A stretch of 64,000 nucleotides of DNA from Oscillatoriales cyanobacterium (GTDB taxonomy: Bacteria > Cyanobacteriota > Cyanobacteriia > Cyanobacteriales > Laspinemataceae). Below the pieces are notes generated by a model. The model did no database searches, was not told where the DNA came from, and saw only the letters and a list, made by a program, of their open reading frames with translations. Made by a program: the position numbers and the translations under genes. This document shows positions 45,307-54,075 of the stretch, one piece after another. The stretch spans positions 1 through 64,000 of the forward strand of contig JAABRM010000037.1 of assembly GCA_011390955.1 (NCBI GenBank), given 5' to 3'. The stretch's first letter is position 1; each line of letters opens with the position of its first letter.

Positions 45307-46651
45307 AAAGCACAAAGGCAATATTCTGATTGTTGATGATGTTCTGGAAAACCTCCGGTTGTTGTCTGAAATTTTGCATCAGCATGGTTATAAAGTCCGC
45401 AGTGTCACCAATGGCTCGATGGCTTTGAGGACGGTGCAAACTAAGCCCCCGCAGTTGATTTTGTTGGATATTCAAATGCAGGGCATGAATGGCTATGAGG
45501 TTTGCGATCGCCTCAAATCCGATCCCGCTACTCGGGAAATCCCGGTGATTTTTTTAAGTGCGATCGATGAGTTATTAAATAAAGTGAAAGCTTTTGAGGT
45601 GGGAGCTTCGGATTTTATTACTAAACCGTTCCAGGTGGAAGAAGTTTTAGTCAGAATTGAAAATCAATTAACGATTCAAAGACAAAAAGAACAGTTAAAA
45701 GAAGAAATTAAAGAACGAGAAAAAACCGAACAAGCTTTAGCAAAATCTAGAGCATTTTTAACCAGTGTGTTAAATAGTTCTCTGGAAGGAATTGCCGCAT
45801 TTCAGGCAGTCCGCGATCGCGATGGAAAAATTATTGACTTTGAGTGGTTGTTGGCCAATCATGTCACCACAAAACTATTAGGCATTGAACCGGATACCTT
45901 ACCCCGCGAACGCTTATTAGAAGGCTATCCTAATTTGCGGGAAGAACCCATATTTAACTTGGGAATTTCTGTGGTAGAACATGATGCGGTAGTTAATCAA
46001 GAATTTTGCTGCGATCGCCCAAAATTTAAGGGCTGGTATCATGTCGTCCTAGTCAAATTAGGGGATGGCTTTGTAATCAATTTCCGGGACATCACCCAAC
46101 ATAAAGAAATGGAAGCGGAATTAAAGCGTCTGGCGAATGTGGATGGCTTAACTCAGGTGGCAAATCGGCGGCGCTTTGATGAATGTTTGCAAAATGAATG
46201 GCGCCGCTGTATGCGGGAAAAACATCCTTTATCCTTAATTTTATGTGATGTGGATTCGTTTAAAGTCTATAATGATACTTATGGCCATCAAGCAGGAGAT
46301 GAAACTCTGATCAAAATCGCCCAAGCTATTCTTAAAAGTGTGAAACGGGCTGGAGATTTAGTGGCTCGATATGGGGGCGAAGAGTTTGCGGTGGTTCTGC
46401 CCAATACCCATGCCCCTGGAGCAATGGAAGTGGGGGAAGTTATTCGCGCTCAGGTGCGAGGACTACAAATTGCTAATATAAAATCTTTAGTCGGTGGATA
46501 TGTGACGGTCAGTCTGGGGGTTTCTACGATTATTCCTACAGATCGATTTTCCGCAGAATTACTGATTGCCGCAGCGGATCGAGCGCTTTATCAAGCGAAG
46601 TCTCAAGGCCGCGATCGCGTTTTGTTTGAGAAATTATCTGTTGATCGTTGA
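45287..46651 (+). CDS. Receiver - PAS - GGDEF diguanylate cyclase
   Basis: A 454-residue cytoplasmic response regulator, overlapping the hybrid kinase gene by 20 bases and likely its output. Receiver domain at 10-130 (Asp61 in LLDIQMQGMNG), a coiled-coil linker, a PAS-like segment (about 155-275) and GGDEF at about 280-450. The active site is ARYGGEEFAVVL (GGEEF at 363-367) with an intact RxxD product-inhibition site RAGD (354-357). It therefore should synthesise c-di-GMP upon phosphorylation. The gene ends in repeat DNA, so nothing downstream is cotranscribed with certainty. Confidence 0.92.
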   Translation: MKRNQAEKHKGNILIVDDVLENLRLLSEILHQHGYKVRSVTNGSMALRTVQTKPPQLILLDIQMQGMNGYEVCDRLKSDPATREIPVIFLSAIDELLNKVKAFEVGASDFITKPFQVEEVLVRIENQLTIQRQKEQLKEEIKEREKTEQALAKSRAFLTSVLNSSLEGIAAFQAVRDRDGKIIDFEWLLANHVTTKLLGIEPDTLPRERLLEGYPNLREEPIFNLGISVVEHDAVVNQEFCCDRPKFKGWYHVVLVKLGDGFVINFRDITQHKEMEAELKRLANVDGLTQVANRRRFDECLQNEWRRCMREKHPLSLILCDVDSFKVYNDTYGHQAGDETLIKIAQAILKSVKRAGDLVARYGGEEFAVVLPNTHAPGAMEVGEVIRAQVRGLQIANIKSLVGGYVTVSLGVSTIIPTDRFSAELLIAAADRALYQAKSQGRDRVLFEKLSVDR

Positions 46652-46865
46652 TTGTTGGTTGTTGATTGTTGGTTGTTGATTGTTGATTGTTGGTTGTTGG
46701 TTGTTGATTGTTGATTGTTGATTGTTGGTTGTTGATTGTTGATTGTTGGTTGTTGATTGTTGATTGTTGATTGTTGATTGTAAACTAACAGCAAATAACA
46801 AATAACAAATAACAAATAACAAACAACGAACAACCAACAACGAACAACCAACAACAAATAACCAA
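46640..46865. repeat. GTTGATTGTTGGTTG block with inverted ACAAATAACAA half
   Basis: About 150 bases of TTGTTGATTGTTGG units, then from 46786 the complementary pattern AACAAATAACAAATAACAA. The two halves could pair as a long imperfect hairpin, possibly acting as transcription terminator of the diguanylate cyclase gene. The repeat begins 14 codons or fewer from the stop, so the last codons of the gene already overlap it (end of protein: LSVDR). Confidence 0.75.
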
Positions 46866-47020
46866 TAAATTTTTTTATTTGTAGTTCACAAATGTTTGCC
46901 CGTTTGCATAAACTAATGGGATAAGGAAGGCTTTTGGGTTTGGGCAGATCAATCATCCCATAAAACCCGATCGCGTCAATGATTCAGTAGTTTAGTTGAT
47001 AGTACCTAGAGATAAGTTTC

Positions 47021-47566
47021 ATGGAACAGATCGATACTTCTATCGGTGTTCATGCTCCAGATTTTGAATTACCGGGAACCGATGGTGAAGTTCACCACTT
47101 AGGCCGTTATCTGCAAGAGGATCTGGCGGTGGCCGTGATCTTCTTAGCCAATCAATGTCCTAATGTGCAGCAATATATCGAACGCTTGAAGCAGCTTCAA
47201 GTTGAGTTCGGCGATCGCGGTTTGTTGGTGATTGGAATTAATTCTAACGATGGCACCGAATCTCCCGAAGACAGTTTAGAAGCAATGAAACGCTTTGCAG
47301 CGGAGCATCAGCTTAATTTTCCCTATCTGCGGGATGCGAACCAGGATGTGGCCTGTAGTTTCCAAGTCGGCCAAACCCCCGAATGTTTTCTGTTAGACCA
47401 AAAAGGGGTGATCCGTTATCACGGGGCAATTGATGATAGTCCCGGAAATTCCCATGAGGTAGATTCCGCTTATTTACAGCAAGCGATCGCCCAACTGCTG
47501 GCCAAAGAATCAATTACGATTAACTCTACCGAAACCAAAGGTTCCGCAGTGAAGTGGCGCTTCTAA
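47021..47566 (+). CDS. AhpC/TSA-like thioredoxin-fold redoxin
   Basis: A 181-residue cytoplasmic protein with an AhpC/TSA fold: APDFELPGTDGEVHHL, then the redox position AVIFLANQCPNVQQYIERL (Cys46), GINSNDGTESPEDS, a central RDANQDVACSFQVGQTPECFLLD with two more cysteines, and GVIRYHGAIDD. It is related to the thioredoxin-family proteins that occur in cyanobacteria upstream of pyrH. It could be a peroxiredoxin or reductase; the substrate is not known. Confidence 0.85.
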   Translation: MEQIDTSIGVHAPDFELPGTDGEVHHLGRYLQEDLAVAVIFLANQCPNVQQYIERLKQLQVEFGDRGLLVIGINSNDGTESPEDSLEAMKRFAAEHQLNFPYLRDANQDVACSFQVGQTPECFLLDQKGVIRYHGAIDDSPGNSHEVDSAYLQQAIAQLLAKESITINSTETKGSAVKWRF

Positions 47567-47738
47567 ATCCACAATCCCCTCGGACTCAAGGCCACTCAGA
47601 GAGAAAAGGGGAACTCTCTCCTACGAACCTCTCTCCTCTCTGCTGCCGAAAGAGATTGATGGGATGAATCGTCGAAAAATGTCCCCAGACTGGTATGTTA
47701 TGGGTGTGGGAATTAACAAATAAGAAAGTAGTCACTCG

Positions 47739-48467
47739 ATGTGTAGTGTTTATCGGCGGGTTTTGCTGAAATTAAGCGGTGAAGCTTTGATGGGCGATCT
47801 AGCTTATGGAATCGATCCATCAGTGGTTCATGGCATTGCTGAGGAAGTCGCCCATGTGGTCGCCCAGGGCATTGAAGTGGCCATAGTTGTCGGTGGCGGA
47901 AATATATTCCGAGGAGTCAAAGGGGCTTCGGCAGGGATGGATCGAGCCACCGCAGACTATATTGGCATGATTGCCACAGTGATGAATTCTTTGACTTTAC
48001 AAGATGCCCTAGAACAAATGCAGATTCCGACGCGAGTCCAGACAGCGATCGCCATGCAGGAAATCGCTGAACCGTACATCCGTCGTCGGGCAATGCGTCA
48101 TCTAGAAAAAAAACGAGTGGTCATTTTTGCTGCGGGTAGCGGTAATCCCTTTTTTACCACGGATACCACAGCCGCACTCAGAGCGGCGGAAATTGATGCA
48201 GAGGTAATCTTTAAAGCCACAAAAGTCGATGGGATCTATGATAGCGATCCTCATCAAAATCCCCAAGCGCGACGCTATGAAACCTTGACTTATTCGGAAG
48301 TTTTAACCCAAGACTTACGAGTGATGGATGCCACGGCGATCGCTTTATGTAAAGAAAATCATATCCCAATCATTGTATTTGATCTTTCGGTTAAAAATAA
48401 TATCCGCCGAGCTTTGATGGGAGAAAAAATTGGAACCATAGTCGGAGGTTTGCGTGAAACTGTCTGA
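47739..48467 (+). CDS. pyrH: UMP kinase
   Basis: Hexameric UMP kinase that phosphorylates UMP to UDP. The characteristic start [21 protein letters not shown], the [14 protein letters not shown] loop and [13 protein letters not shown] match the family. 242 residues, normal. It overlaps frr by 14 bases, so translation is coupled in the conserved pyrH-frr operon. Confidence 0.97.
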   Translation: MCSVYRRVLLKLSGEALMGDLAYGIDPSVVHGIAEEVAHVVAQGIEVAIVVGGGNIFRGVKGASAGMDRATADYIGMIATVMNSLTLQDALEQMQIPTRVQTAIAMQEIAEPYIRRRAMRHLEKKRVVIFAAGSGNPFFTTDTTAALRAAEIDAEVIFKATKVDGIYDSDPHQNPQARRYETLTYSEVLTQDLRVMDATAIALCKENHIPIIVFDLSVKNNIRRALMGEKIGTIVGGLRETV

Positions 48468-49002
48468 AGTAGAAAGTCACATGAAAAAAGCGATTGAGGC
48501 GGCTCAACGCTCTTTTAACACCATTCGCACCGGACGGGCAAATGCCTCTCTGCTCGATCGGATTATGGTAGATTATTATGGGGCAGAAACTCCGCTAAAA
48601 CAATTAGCAAATATCAACACCCCAGATGCCACCACCATTACGATTCAACCCTACGATCGCAGTAGCTTGAACGTAGTGGAAAAAGCGATTAATATGTCAG
48701 ATTTGGGCTTAACCCCCAACAATGATGGCTCAGTGATTCGCTTAAATATTCCGCCCTTAACCAGCGATCGGCGTAAAGAATTGGTCAAACTCGCAGGCAA
48801 ACTTGCCGAAGAGCAAAAAGTCTCCATTCGCAATATCCGTCGCGATGCCGTAGACTCAGTGCGGAAACAAGAAAAAAGCAAAGAAATCTCTGAAGATGAA
48901 GCCCGCGATCTTCTAGATAAAATTCAAAAACTGACGGACAAATACATTGCCAAAATTGACGAGATTTTAGCCATCAAAGAAAAAGACATTACCACCATCT
49001 AA
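48454..49002 (+). CDS. frr: Ribosome recycling factor
   Basis: Releases ribosomes from mRNA after termination together with [57 protein letters not shown] and [17 protein letters not shown] are all conserved. 182 residues. Start ATG or GTG within the pyrH end; I use the GTG 48454 that overlaps pyrH. The tail is unremarkable. Confidence 0.97.
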   Translation: MKLSEVESHMKKAIEAAQRSFNTIRTGRANASLLDRIMVDYYGAETPLKQLANINTPDATTITIQPYDRSSLNVVEKAINMSDLGLTPNNDGSVIRLNIPPLTSDRRKELVKLAGKLAEEQKVSIRNIRRDAVDSVRKQEKSKEISEDEARDLLDKIQKLTDKYIAKIDEILAIKEKDITTI

Positions 49003-49014
49003 ACTCGATATTTT

Positions 49015-49200
49015 CGATCGCGTTTCTCGCATTCGTAGGGTGGGCAAGATATTGCCCACCCTACATTTAATTAATCAAACTTTTGGGGTGTAGGGTGTAG
49101 GGAATAATTAACAATTGATAATTAACAATTGACAATTAAACATAATTATCAATTATCAATTATCAATTATCAATTATCAATTATCAATTAATTCAGGGGT
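49015..49200. repeat. GTAGGGTGGGC palindrome and AATTGATAATTAAC repeats
   Basis: TCGTAGGGTGGGCAAGATAT and TTGCCCACCCTACA (49033-49064) form the common palindrome. It is followed by GGTGTAGGGTGTAGG (49087-49102) and about eight AATTGATAATTAACAATTG units in both orientations (49105-49190), which could form a long AT-rich hairpin. Confidence 0.8.
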
Positions 49201-49209
49201 GAAAAATTG

Positions 49210-50340
49210 ATGTTCGACTGTATTATTGTCGGTGCTGGTCCCGCTGGGGGCACCGCTGGTTATCACCTAGCCAAACGTGGCTACTCAGTTTTAATTTTAG
49301 ACAAAGAATCTTTACCTCGATATAAACCCTGTGGAGGAGGAGTTTCTCCCGAAATTGCTCAATGGTTTGATTTTGATTTTAGCCCCGCAATTTCCCAAAA
49401 AGTGACGCAAATTCGCCACACATGGAAAATGGGCGATGCAGTAGATGTTTCCCTGGATGAATCAGAAACAATTTGGATGGTACGGCGCAATATTTTCGAC
49501 CATTTCTTAGTACAAAAAGCCCAAGGTCAAGGGGCTGAACTGCGCGATAAAACGGAAGTCACCGCCATAGAATTTAAGTCCGATGCTTGGCAGGTGAAAA
49601 CCGCTGCGGAGGTGTTTACTGGTCGTTATTTAATTGCAGCGGATGGTTCAAAAGGGATGATGGCAAAATGGTTGGGGTTCAAAAACCGCAAACAATTCGC
49701 TTGTGGGGCTTTGGAAATTGAGCCCACTATGCCAGAAGTAAAAAACCGCCATATCGCTCATTTTGAGTTTGGTATGATTAAGAATGGTTATGCTTGGAAT
49801 TTTCCTAAAGCCGATGGTTATTCCATTGGTGCAGCAATATTTCGCGGTCAGGAGAAAAAGTCCCAAAACTTGAGACAATGTATTGCTGAATATTCCCATC
49901 TATTTGATTTGGAAGTTAAAAGTATTAAACATTACGGTCATCCGATTTTTGCCTGGAATGGTTCTCAAATTCTGCATACTCAAAATGCAGTTTTAGCCGG
50001 GGAAGCGGCTTGTGTGGTGGATCCGTTTACCGCTGAGGGCATTCGCCCGTCTATGTTTAGCGGTCTGAAAGCAGCAGAGGCGATCGCTGCTGCCTTATCT
50101 GGAGACTTGGACGCTTTGCCCCGTTATACTCAAGTGATGGACGAAGAATGGGGCAAGGAAATGATTTGGGCGCAACGACTGACCCAAGTTTTTTATCAAA
50201 TGCCCAGAATTGCCTACGAACTCGGAGTCAAACATCCTAGGGCCACTAAGCGCATGGCCCAAATTCTCACAGGTCAAGTGCGTTACTCCCAGGCGGTGAA
50301 AAGTGCCCTCAAGCGCTTGAGTGGAGGAATTATAGGTTAG
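49210..50340 (+). CDS. Geranylgeranyl-reductase-family FAD oxidoreductase
   Basis: A 376-residue flavoprotein with N-terminal Rossmann FAD motif CIIVGAGPAGGTAGYHLAK, then PRYKPCGGGVSP, the second FAD site AADGSKGMMAKWLG and the C-terminal GEAACVVDPFTAEGIRPSMFSG. These are hallmarks of the geranylgeranyl reductase/ChlP-like family. It is not the canonical ChlP (which has a longer form and its own locus); it may reduce an isoprenoid or menaquinone side chain. The order pyrH-frr-this gene is common in cyanobacteria. ATG 49210 is preferred over the TTG at 49207; AGGGGTG is the ribosome-binding site. Confidence 0.87.
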   Translation: MFDCIIVGAGPAGGTAGYHLAKRGYSVLILDKESLPRYKPCGGGVSPEIAQWFDFDFSPAISQKVTQIRHTWKMGDAVDVSLDESETIWMVRRNIFDHFLVQKAQGQGAELRDKTEVTAIEFKSDAWQVKTAAEVFTGRYLIAADGSKGMMAKWLGFKNRKQFACGALEIEPTMPEVKNRHIAHFEFGMIKNGYAWNFPKADGYSIGAAIFRGQEKKSQNLRQCIAEYSHLFDLEVKSIKHYGHPIFAWNGSQILHTQNAVLAGEAACVVDPFTAEGIRPSMFSGLKAAEAIAAALSGDLDALPRYTQVMDEEWGKEMIWAQRLTQVFYQMPRIAYELGVKHPRATKRMAQILTGQVRYSQAVKSALKRLSGGIIG

Positions 50341-50365
50341 GATAGTATTCTCTTATTTTAGCCCC

Positions 50366-50389
50366 AGAAACCAGAGAAAGCCGGTTTCT
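50366..50389. terminator. Hairpin between convergent genes
   Basis: AGAAACC (50366-50372) pairs with GGTTTCT (50383-50389) followed by TTTTAC. It lies 25 bases downstream of the flavoprotein stop and just before the stop of the converging membrane-protein gene. Confidence 0.5.
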
Positions 50390-50390
50390 T

Positions 50391-51905
50391 TTACTTCTTA
50401 TTTTTGGCGGCCTTATTTTTGGCGGCATTTCGGCGGTATTTTAACCAGAAGAAAACCACCAACCAAAATGCTATAGCACAAGCTGAACTTAATAATACGG
50501 CAATGGCGAAAGGATGTAAGTCTTTCCCATGATTTGCTTGCCAAGGTAATGTTATTTCTTCTGTCAACATTAACCCGGAACTTGAAGCCACGATCGCCCC
50601 CGCAGCAATTCCCACTCCGATCGCCTGTATATGGTCTTGTAACTGTTGGGTTTGGTCTTGCAAAATGCGATCGCGTTCTGCTTGGTCTACCTCCACCAAA
50701 CCGCGAATACTAGAAATCACCGTATCCAGTAAAATATATCCCTGTTTAAAATAGTTTAAATCCGCGCTAATTTGGGATTGAAAAATTACTGCCTCCTTCT
50801 CTCCAAATATCTGGAATATTTCCAGAGGACTAGCGGCCAACTCTGCCATATATTCCAGAATTGTTTGGTAGTTTCTGGTATTAATTGCGATCGTATTTTT
50901 GGCATATTCCAGATTACGCAACTGCTGGGAATAAATCAAAGAAGTTTTCAGCAGTTTCTTTAAATTAGTCTTCAGAAATTGCAAGTCATCATCTGAGAGA
51001 TTTGTCACATTTTCCTGACTCAAATAACTTTGACTAAACTTGCTTAAATCCGTTTCATTATTCTTCACAATCTCATCGACTTTCCTATAAAAAACGCGGC
51101 TATCTTGGAAAGTTTTGCTCACCTTATGATAATATAGCAATAACTCTGGTAACTCCCAATAACACTTCTGTAAAATTTCAGTCGGACTCTCATCAAACAG
51201 AAACCAAATCAACAAATGACCGTAAGGATTTTCCCTTAAGTTATCCCTAGGGTCGCCATACTCATAAAGATAGCCACCAAACCACTTAGCAGCGCGATAC
51301 AAAGGGGGAAAATTTGCGGTATCGGCATTTTCGTTATTTTTTAGCTGAAAAAAACTCAGCCAACATTCTTTAGCCAAATCCGCTAAATCATGGATATTCT
51401 CAGAAGGCGACTGTTTCAAATAAGCGGAAAAAAACAAAGTTTGCCCCATATATTCCGCCGGAGGTTTGGATGGAGGATTAAAGCGGTTTTTTGGGTTAAA
51501 CTTACCTAAATTTTTCACCGCATATTCATCATTACCCGGATTTTCTGGGCAGAAAATATTCAAATTCAGGGCATAGCTATCATGGATGCACTGGGGATAA
51601 ATAAAGCCTTCTAAATTCTTGTAATTTTCTTCACCATTTGTGGTAAAATATTTGTATCTTCTGCCCGTTTCTCCATCGGGATTTTCCAGTAAATCAAACT
51701 GCCGAGAAGGTCGATCTTCCCGAATGCTAAAATCTGGCTTAATTCCAAAAGCCTCTAAGATTTTATTATATTCAGCTTTCACCCATTGGGGGTTAAATTT
51801 GGGGTTAACTTCTGTACCATTAGCAGAAACCCCCAAGCCATCATGGTATTGATAGGCAAACCAATAGAGACTTGGGGCATAAATTGACTGGATATTTTCA
51901 CTCAT
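50391..51905 (-). CDS. Membrane protein with large N-terminal domain, possible CATRA-N-like
   Basis: About 504 residues from the chosen ATG (51905); upstream codons back to 51953 lack support. The first about 270 residues form an alpha/beta domain starting IYAPSLYWFAYQYHDGLG with conserved aromatic and acidic positions (FFSAYLKQS, WFGGYLYEYGDPRDN, GHLLIWFLFDES). A helical middle (about 290-430) and two C-terminal transmembrane helices (about 435-457 and 468-492) follow with a basic tail. The pair of this gene with a small upstream partner, and the topology, recall CATRA-type conflict systems described in prokaryotic cell-suicide networks; this is inference. TAG-T-ATG joins it to the upstream gene, so translation is coupled. 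Confidence 0.7.
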   Translation of the reverse strand: MSENIQSIYAPSLYWFAYQYHDGLGVSANGTEVNPKFNPQWVKAEYNKILEAFGIKPDFSIREDRPSRQFDLLENPDGETGRRYKYFTTNGEENYKNLEGFIYPQCIHDSYALNLNIFCPENPGNDEYAVKNLGKFNPKNRFNPPSKPPAEYMGQTLFFSAYLKQSPSENIHDLADLAKECWLSFFQLKNNENADTANFPPLYRAAKWFGGYLYEYGDPRDNLRENPYGHLLIWFLFDESPTEILQKCYWELPELLLYYHKVSKTFQDSRVFYRKVDEIVKNNETDLSKFSQSYLSQENVTNLSDDDLQFLKTNLKKLLKTSLIYSQQLRNLEYAKNTIAINTRNYQTILEYMAELAASPLEIFQIFGEKEAVIFQSQISADLNYFKQGYILLDTVISSIRGLVEVDQAERDRILQDQTQQLQDHIQAIGVGIAAGAIVASSSGLMLTEEITLPWQANHGKDLHPFAIAVLLSSACAIAFWLVVFFWLKYRRNAAKNKAAKNKK

Positions 51906-51906
51906 A

Positions 51907-52295
51907 CTAATTCTTTGATTTATGATCTGATTTACGATCGGCGATCGCGTCATTCACCGTATCCACAATCAAAGCTTGATTAAGAGTAACCGCTGGTCTT
52001 TCTCCTGGGGGTACTTGGGGAATAGTGCCACCTTTTTGTAACATATTAGCGCGAAGAATAGCGCGATACTCCTCCAACTCTTGCGGGTTTAACGTAATCC
52101 CATAATCCTGACACCATTGCTTAATCACCGACGCTAATTTCACGGGTTTATCCTCAGTTCCCAATAACTTTTCTACCAGACCCGACAAATTTGTCCAAAA
52201 CTGAATATCTGTCTCAGAATTATCCTTAGCTTGGATTGTAAAAGTCAGAAAATCCTCAATATCTTTTAGGGACTTTTGGTGTAAATATCACTCAT
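51907..52295 (-). pseudogene. Small partner gene with early frameshift
   Basis: A strong ribosome-binding site AAGGAG (52304-52309) lies 8 bases upstream of ATG 52295, which reads MSDIYTKSP and then stops. One base shifted, the coding continues as KDIEDFLTFTIQAKDNSETD, joining the open frame that runs to 51907 (VEKLLGTEDKPV, QWCQDYGITLNPQELEEY). Adding one base to the CCC at 52269-52271 restores about 129 codons. The gene is thus broken by a 1-base deletion, or the base is a sequencing or assembly error. A TTG at 52188 could still start a 93-residue product. It is coupled to the downstream membrane protein gene by one base. Possibly the small protein of a CATRA-like pair. Confidence 0.65.
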
Positions 52296-52586
52296 GGTCA
52301 TCACTCCTTTATCTTTATATTTATCAACTTAACAGCTTCTCTTTGTGTCCTTTGTGTCTTTGTGGTTCTTACTCCTCTTATTCCTCTTATTCCCCCCTTT
52401 TTAAGGGGGGTTAGGGGGGATCGAACTTAGGTTGGGTTTCGTTCCTCAACCCAACCTACATCTTAACAGCTTCTCTTTGTGTCCTTTGTGTCTTTGTGGT
52501 TCCTATTCCTCTTATTCCTCCCAATTCATCGGGGGGTTAGGGGGGGATTAAAATTATGTTGAATTTTGTTCCCCTAACCTAATATT
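52296..52586. repeat. Duplicated segment with G-rich cores
   Basis: TTAACAGCTTCTCTTTGTGT and the following TTTGTGTCTTTGTGGTTC occur twice (about 52328-52370 and 52462-52503), each followed by CTCTTATTCCTC and a GGGGGGTTAGGGGGG core. A related CTGTGTCTCTGTGGTTTTTC occurs near 53548 and inverted near 53632. No gene is present. Confidence 0.7.
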
Positions 52587-52946
52587 TTAGACCACGGCAA
52601 AGCCATCGTATTGACGCATAATTGGGGCATGATAGGCTAACACAATATCCTCCTTGGGAACACCTAAATCAACCAGTTCATTAGCAATTCCCACTTCAGT
52701 TCCATCATACTGAATCCAGATTTTATTATTCAAAATATCGATATGAATTAACGGGCCAAAAATGCGACTATGACGATTCCATCCAGCGTGAAACACTTGA
52801 TAATGATCCTGTTCGCGATCGAAGCAAGTATAAACAGAAATATCCCCATTAGCAGGTTTAACCGAACCGTATTGGTTTAGAACCTCTTGAATTAAATGCC
52901 GATAATGATTTAATTTTTTTGCTAAATTGTTTTCTACAGCTTCCAT
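52587..52946 (-). CDS. xisI: XisI-like protein
   Basis: A 119-residue protein matching XisI, originally described as an excision-controlling factor for the fdxN element of Anabaena: LNHYRHLIQEVLNQYG, YQVFHAGWNRHSRIFGPLIH, KIWIQYDGTEVGIANELVDLGVPKEDIVLAYHAP (shown in part). It overlaps xisH by 13 bases. No fdxN element or XisF recombinase is present, so this pair is likely an autonomous accessory module. The biochemical role is unknown. Confidence 0.92.
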   Translation of the reverse strand: MEAVENNLAKKLNHYRHLIQEVLNQYGSVKPANGDISVYTCFDREQDHYQVFHAGWNRHSRIFGPLIHIDILNNKIWIQYDGTEVGIANELVDLGVPKEDIVLAYHAPIMRQYDGFAVV

Positions 52947-53350
52947 TGTGTAATCACCTCTTCAGTTGGATCGAACACCACAATTTCTATTTTAGCTTCT
53001 TGGATAGTTTTTTGTGCAAAAGGACGGCGGAAAAATTCTTGATAAGTAAAAATTGGGATAGCTAAATATAATTGGCGTTCTGGTTCTTGGGAACTTAACG
53101 CAATCCGATAACTAAAACACTGACCAACGGCTAAGTGAAATTCATAGATAGTTGATGGAGATAAAAAACTTTTCACCTCAACGGCAATTTTTTCCACACC
53201 TTTCTCTGCGGCAATCAGTTTTTCTCCAGCTAAATCAATTTGAATGCGATTACTATCAAAATCTAAATAAAGGGGGTCATGGGTAATTGTCCATCCCTCT
53301 TTAATTAACGCTTTTTTAACAGCATCGTGAAAACGGTCTTTTGCAGACAT
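52934..53350 (-). CDS. xisH: XisH-like nuclease-fold protein
   Basis: A 138-residue partner of XisI. The sequence MSAKDRFHDAVKKALIKEGW, IQIDLAGEKLIAAEKG and KIAVEVKSFLSPS fits a PD-(D/E)xK restriction-endonuclease-like fold with Asp in IDLAGE and E-x-K in VEVKS. It is the first gene of the pair and has 13 bases overlap with xisI. Pairs like this spread horizontally among filamentous cyanobacteria. Candidate roles include excision control or toxin-antitoxin; neither can be read from the sequence. Confidence 0.92.
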   Translation of the reverse strand: MSAKDRFHDAVKKALIKEGWTITHDPLYLDFDSNRIQIDLAGEKLIAAEKGVEKIAVEVKSFLSPSTIYEFHLAVGQCFSYRIALSSQEPERQLYLAIPIFTYQEFFRRPFAQKTIQEAKIEIVVFDPTEEVITQWKL

Positions 53351-54075
53351 CGATTAAATCTCTCTGAAAATTTAAAGGTAAGGGTAGGGTGGGCAGGGAC
53401 TTATTTTCTCGTTCCCAGGCTCTGCCTGGGAATGCCTTTATAGAGGCTCTGCCTCAAGAACCACATAAACGGGTAAACTGGAGGCAGAGCCTCCCGATTA
53501 GCATTACTAGGCAGAGCCTAGTAACGAGAATTAAGTCTTCGTGTCCTCTGTGTCTCTGTGGTTTTTCTCTCTTATTCTCTCGTTTCCAGTATTCTCGTTA
53601 TTTTAGCTTTTTTTCTCAGGTTGTAGAGATTTACCACAGAGACACAGAGAGCACGGAGAGATTTCTGGGGTCTTGTCGTGGGGTGGCGAGAAACCGGGGC
53701 AAGAAACCGGGTTTCTATAAGACTTGTTCGTTGGTGGCAAAGGTTGACGTTAATTACCCGGTTTCTGGGGTCCTGGTTTCTGGGGTCTTGCCGTGGGGTG
53801 GCGCTCTGTCGATCGCGTGTTAAGCTAGATTGGGTTTGTGTGCAAAACCATCCCGACGATCGCTGTCTCCCAATTCGGCAATTGAAATGCCATCGGCAAA
53901 TTCGACCAAATTTTTCCCTGATTTTTCCCTGATTTTTCCCTGTGATTGGTCGTTCGAGCGGTCGTTTTTCCCACAGAACTTAGGCATGACCTCGCCAAAT
54001 GTCTGTCCTGAAGCCCTAAAACCTGAAGCCCTAAAAAAGCCCTGAATTATTTTTAAGTAGCCTGTCTATGTCCGT
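53351..54075. repeat. Intergenic region with palindromic element copy 5 and short duplications
   Basis: The three-hairpin element lies at 53406-53530 (CTCGTTCCCAGGCTCTGCC to CTAGTAACGAGAA), with changes in the last hairpin. TCTGTGTCTCTGTGG (53552) and its inverse CCACAGAGACACAGAGA (53632) follow. TTTCTGGGGTC motifs occur three times (53660-53800), partly as TTGTCGTGGGGTGGCG duplications. CTGATTTTTCCCTG is repeated at 53920-53942. No gene is supported. Confidence 0.65.

Noticed and set aside
46640-46865. Regular GTTGATTGTTG periodicity considered as a CRISPR array
   Set aside because: Units are 7-14 bases with no unique spacers, so it is a simple repeat.
53389-54045. Three overlapping plus-strand frames between xisH and the histidine kinase
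   Set aside because: They run through a palindromic element and short duplications, and composition is not protein-like.
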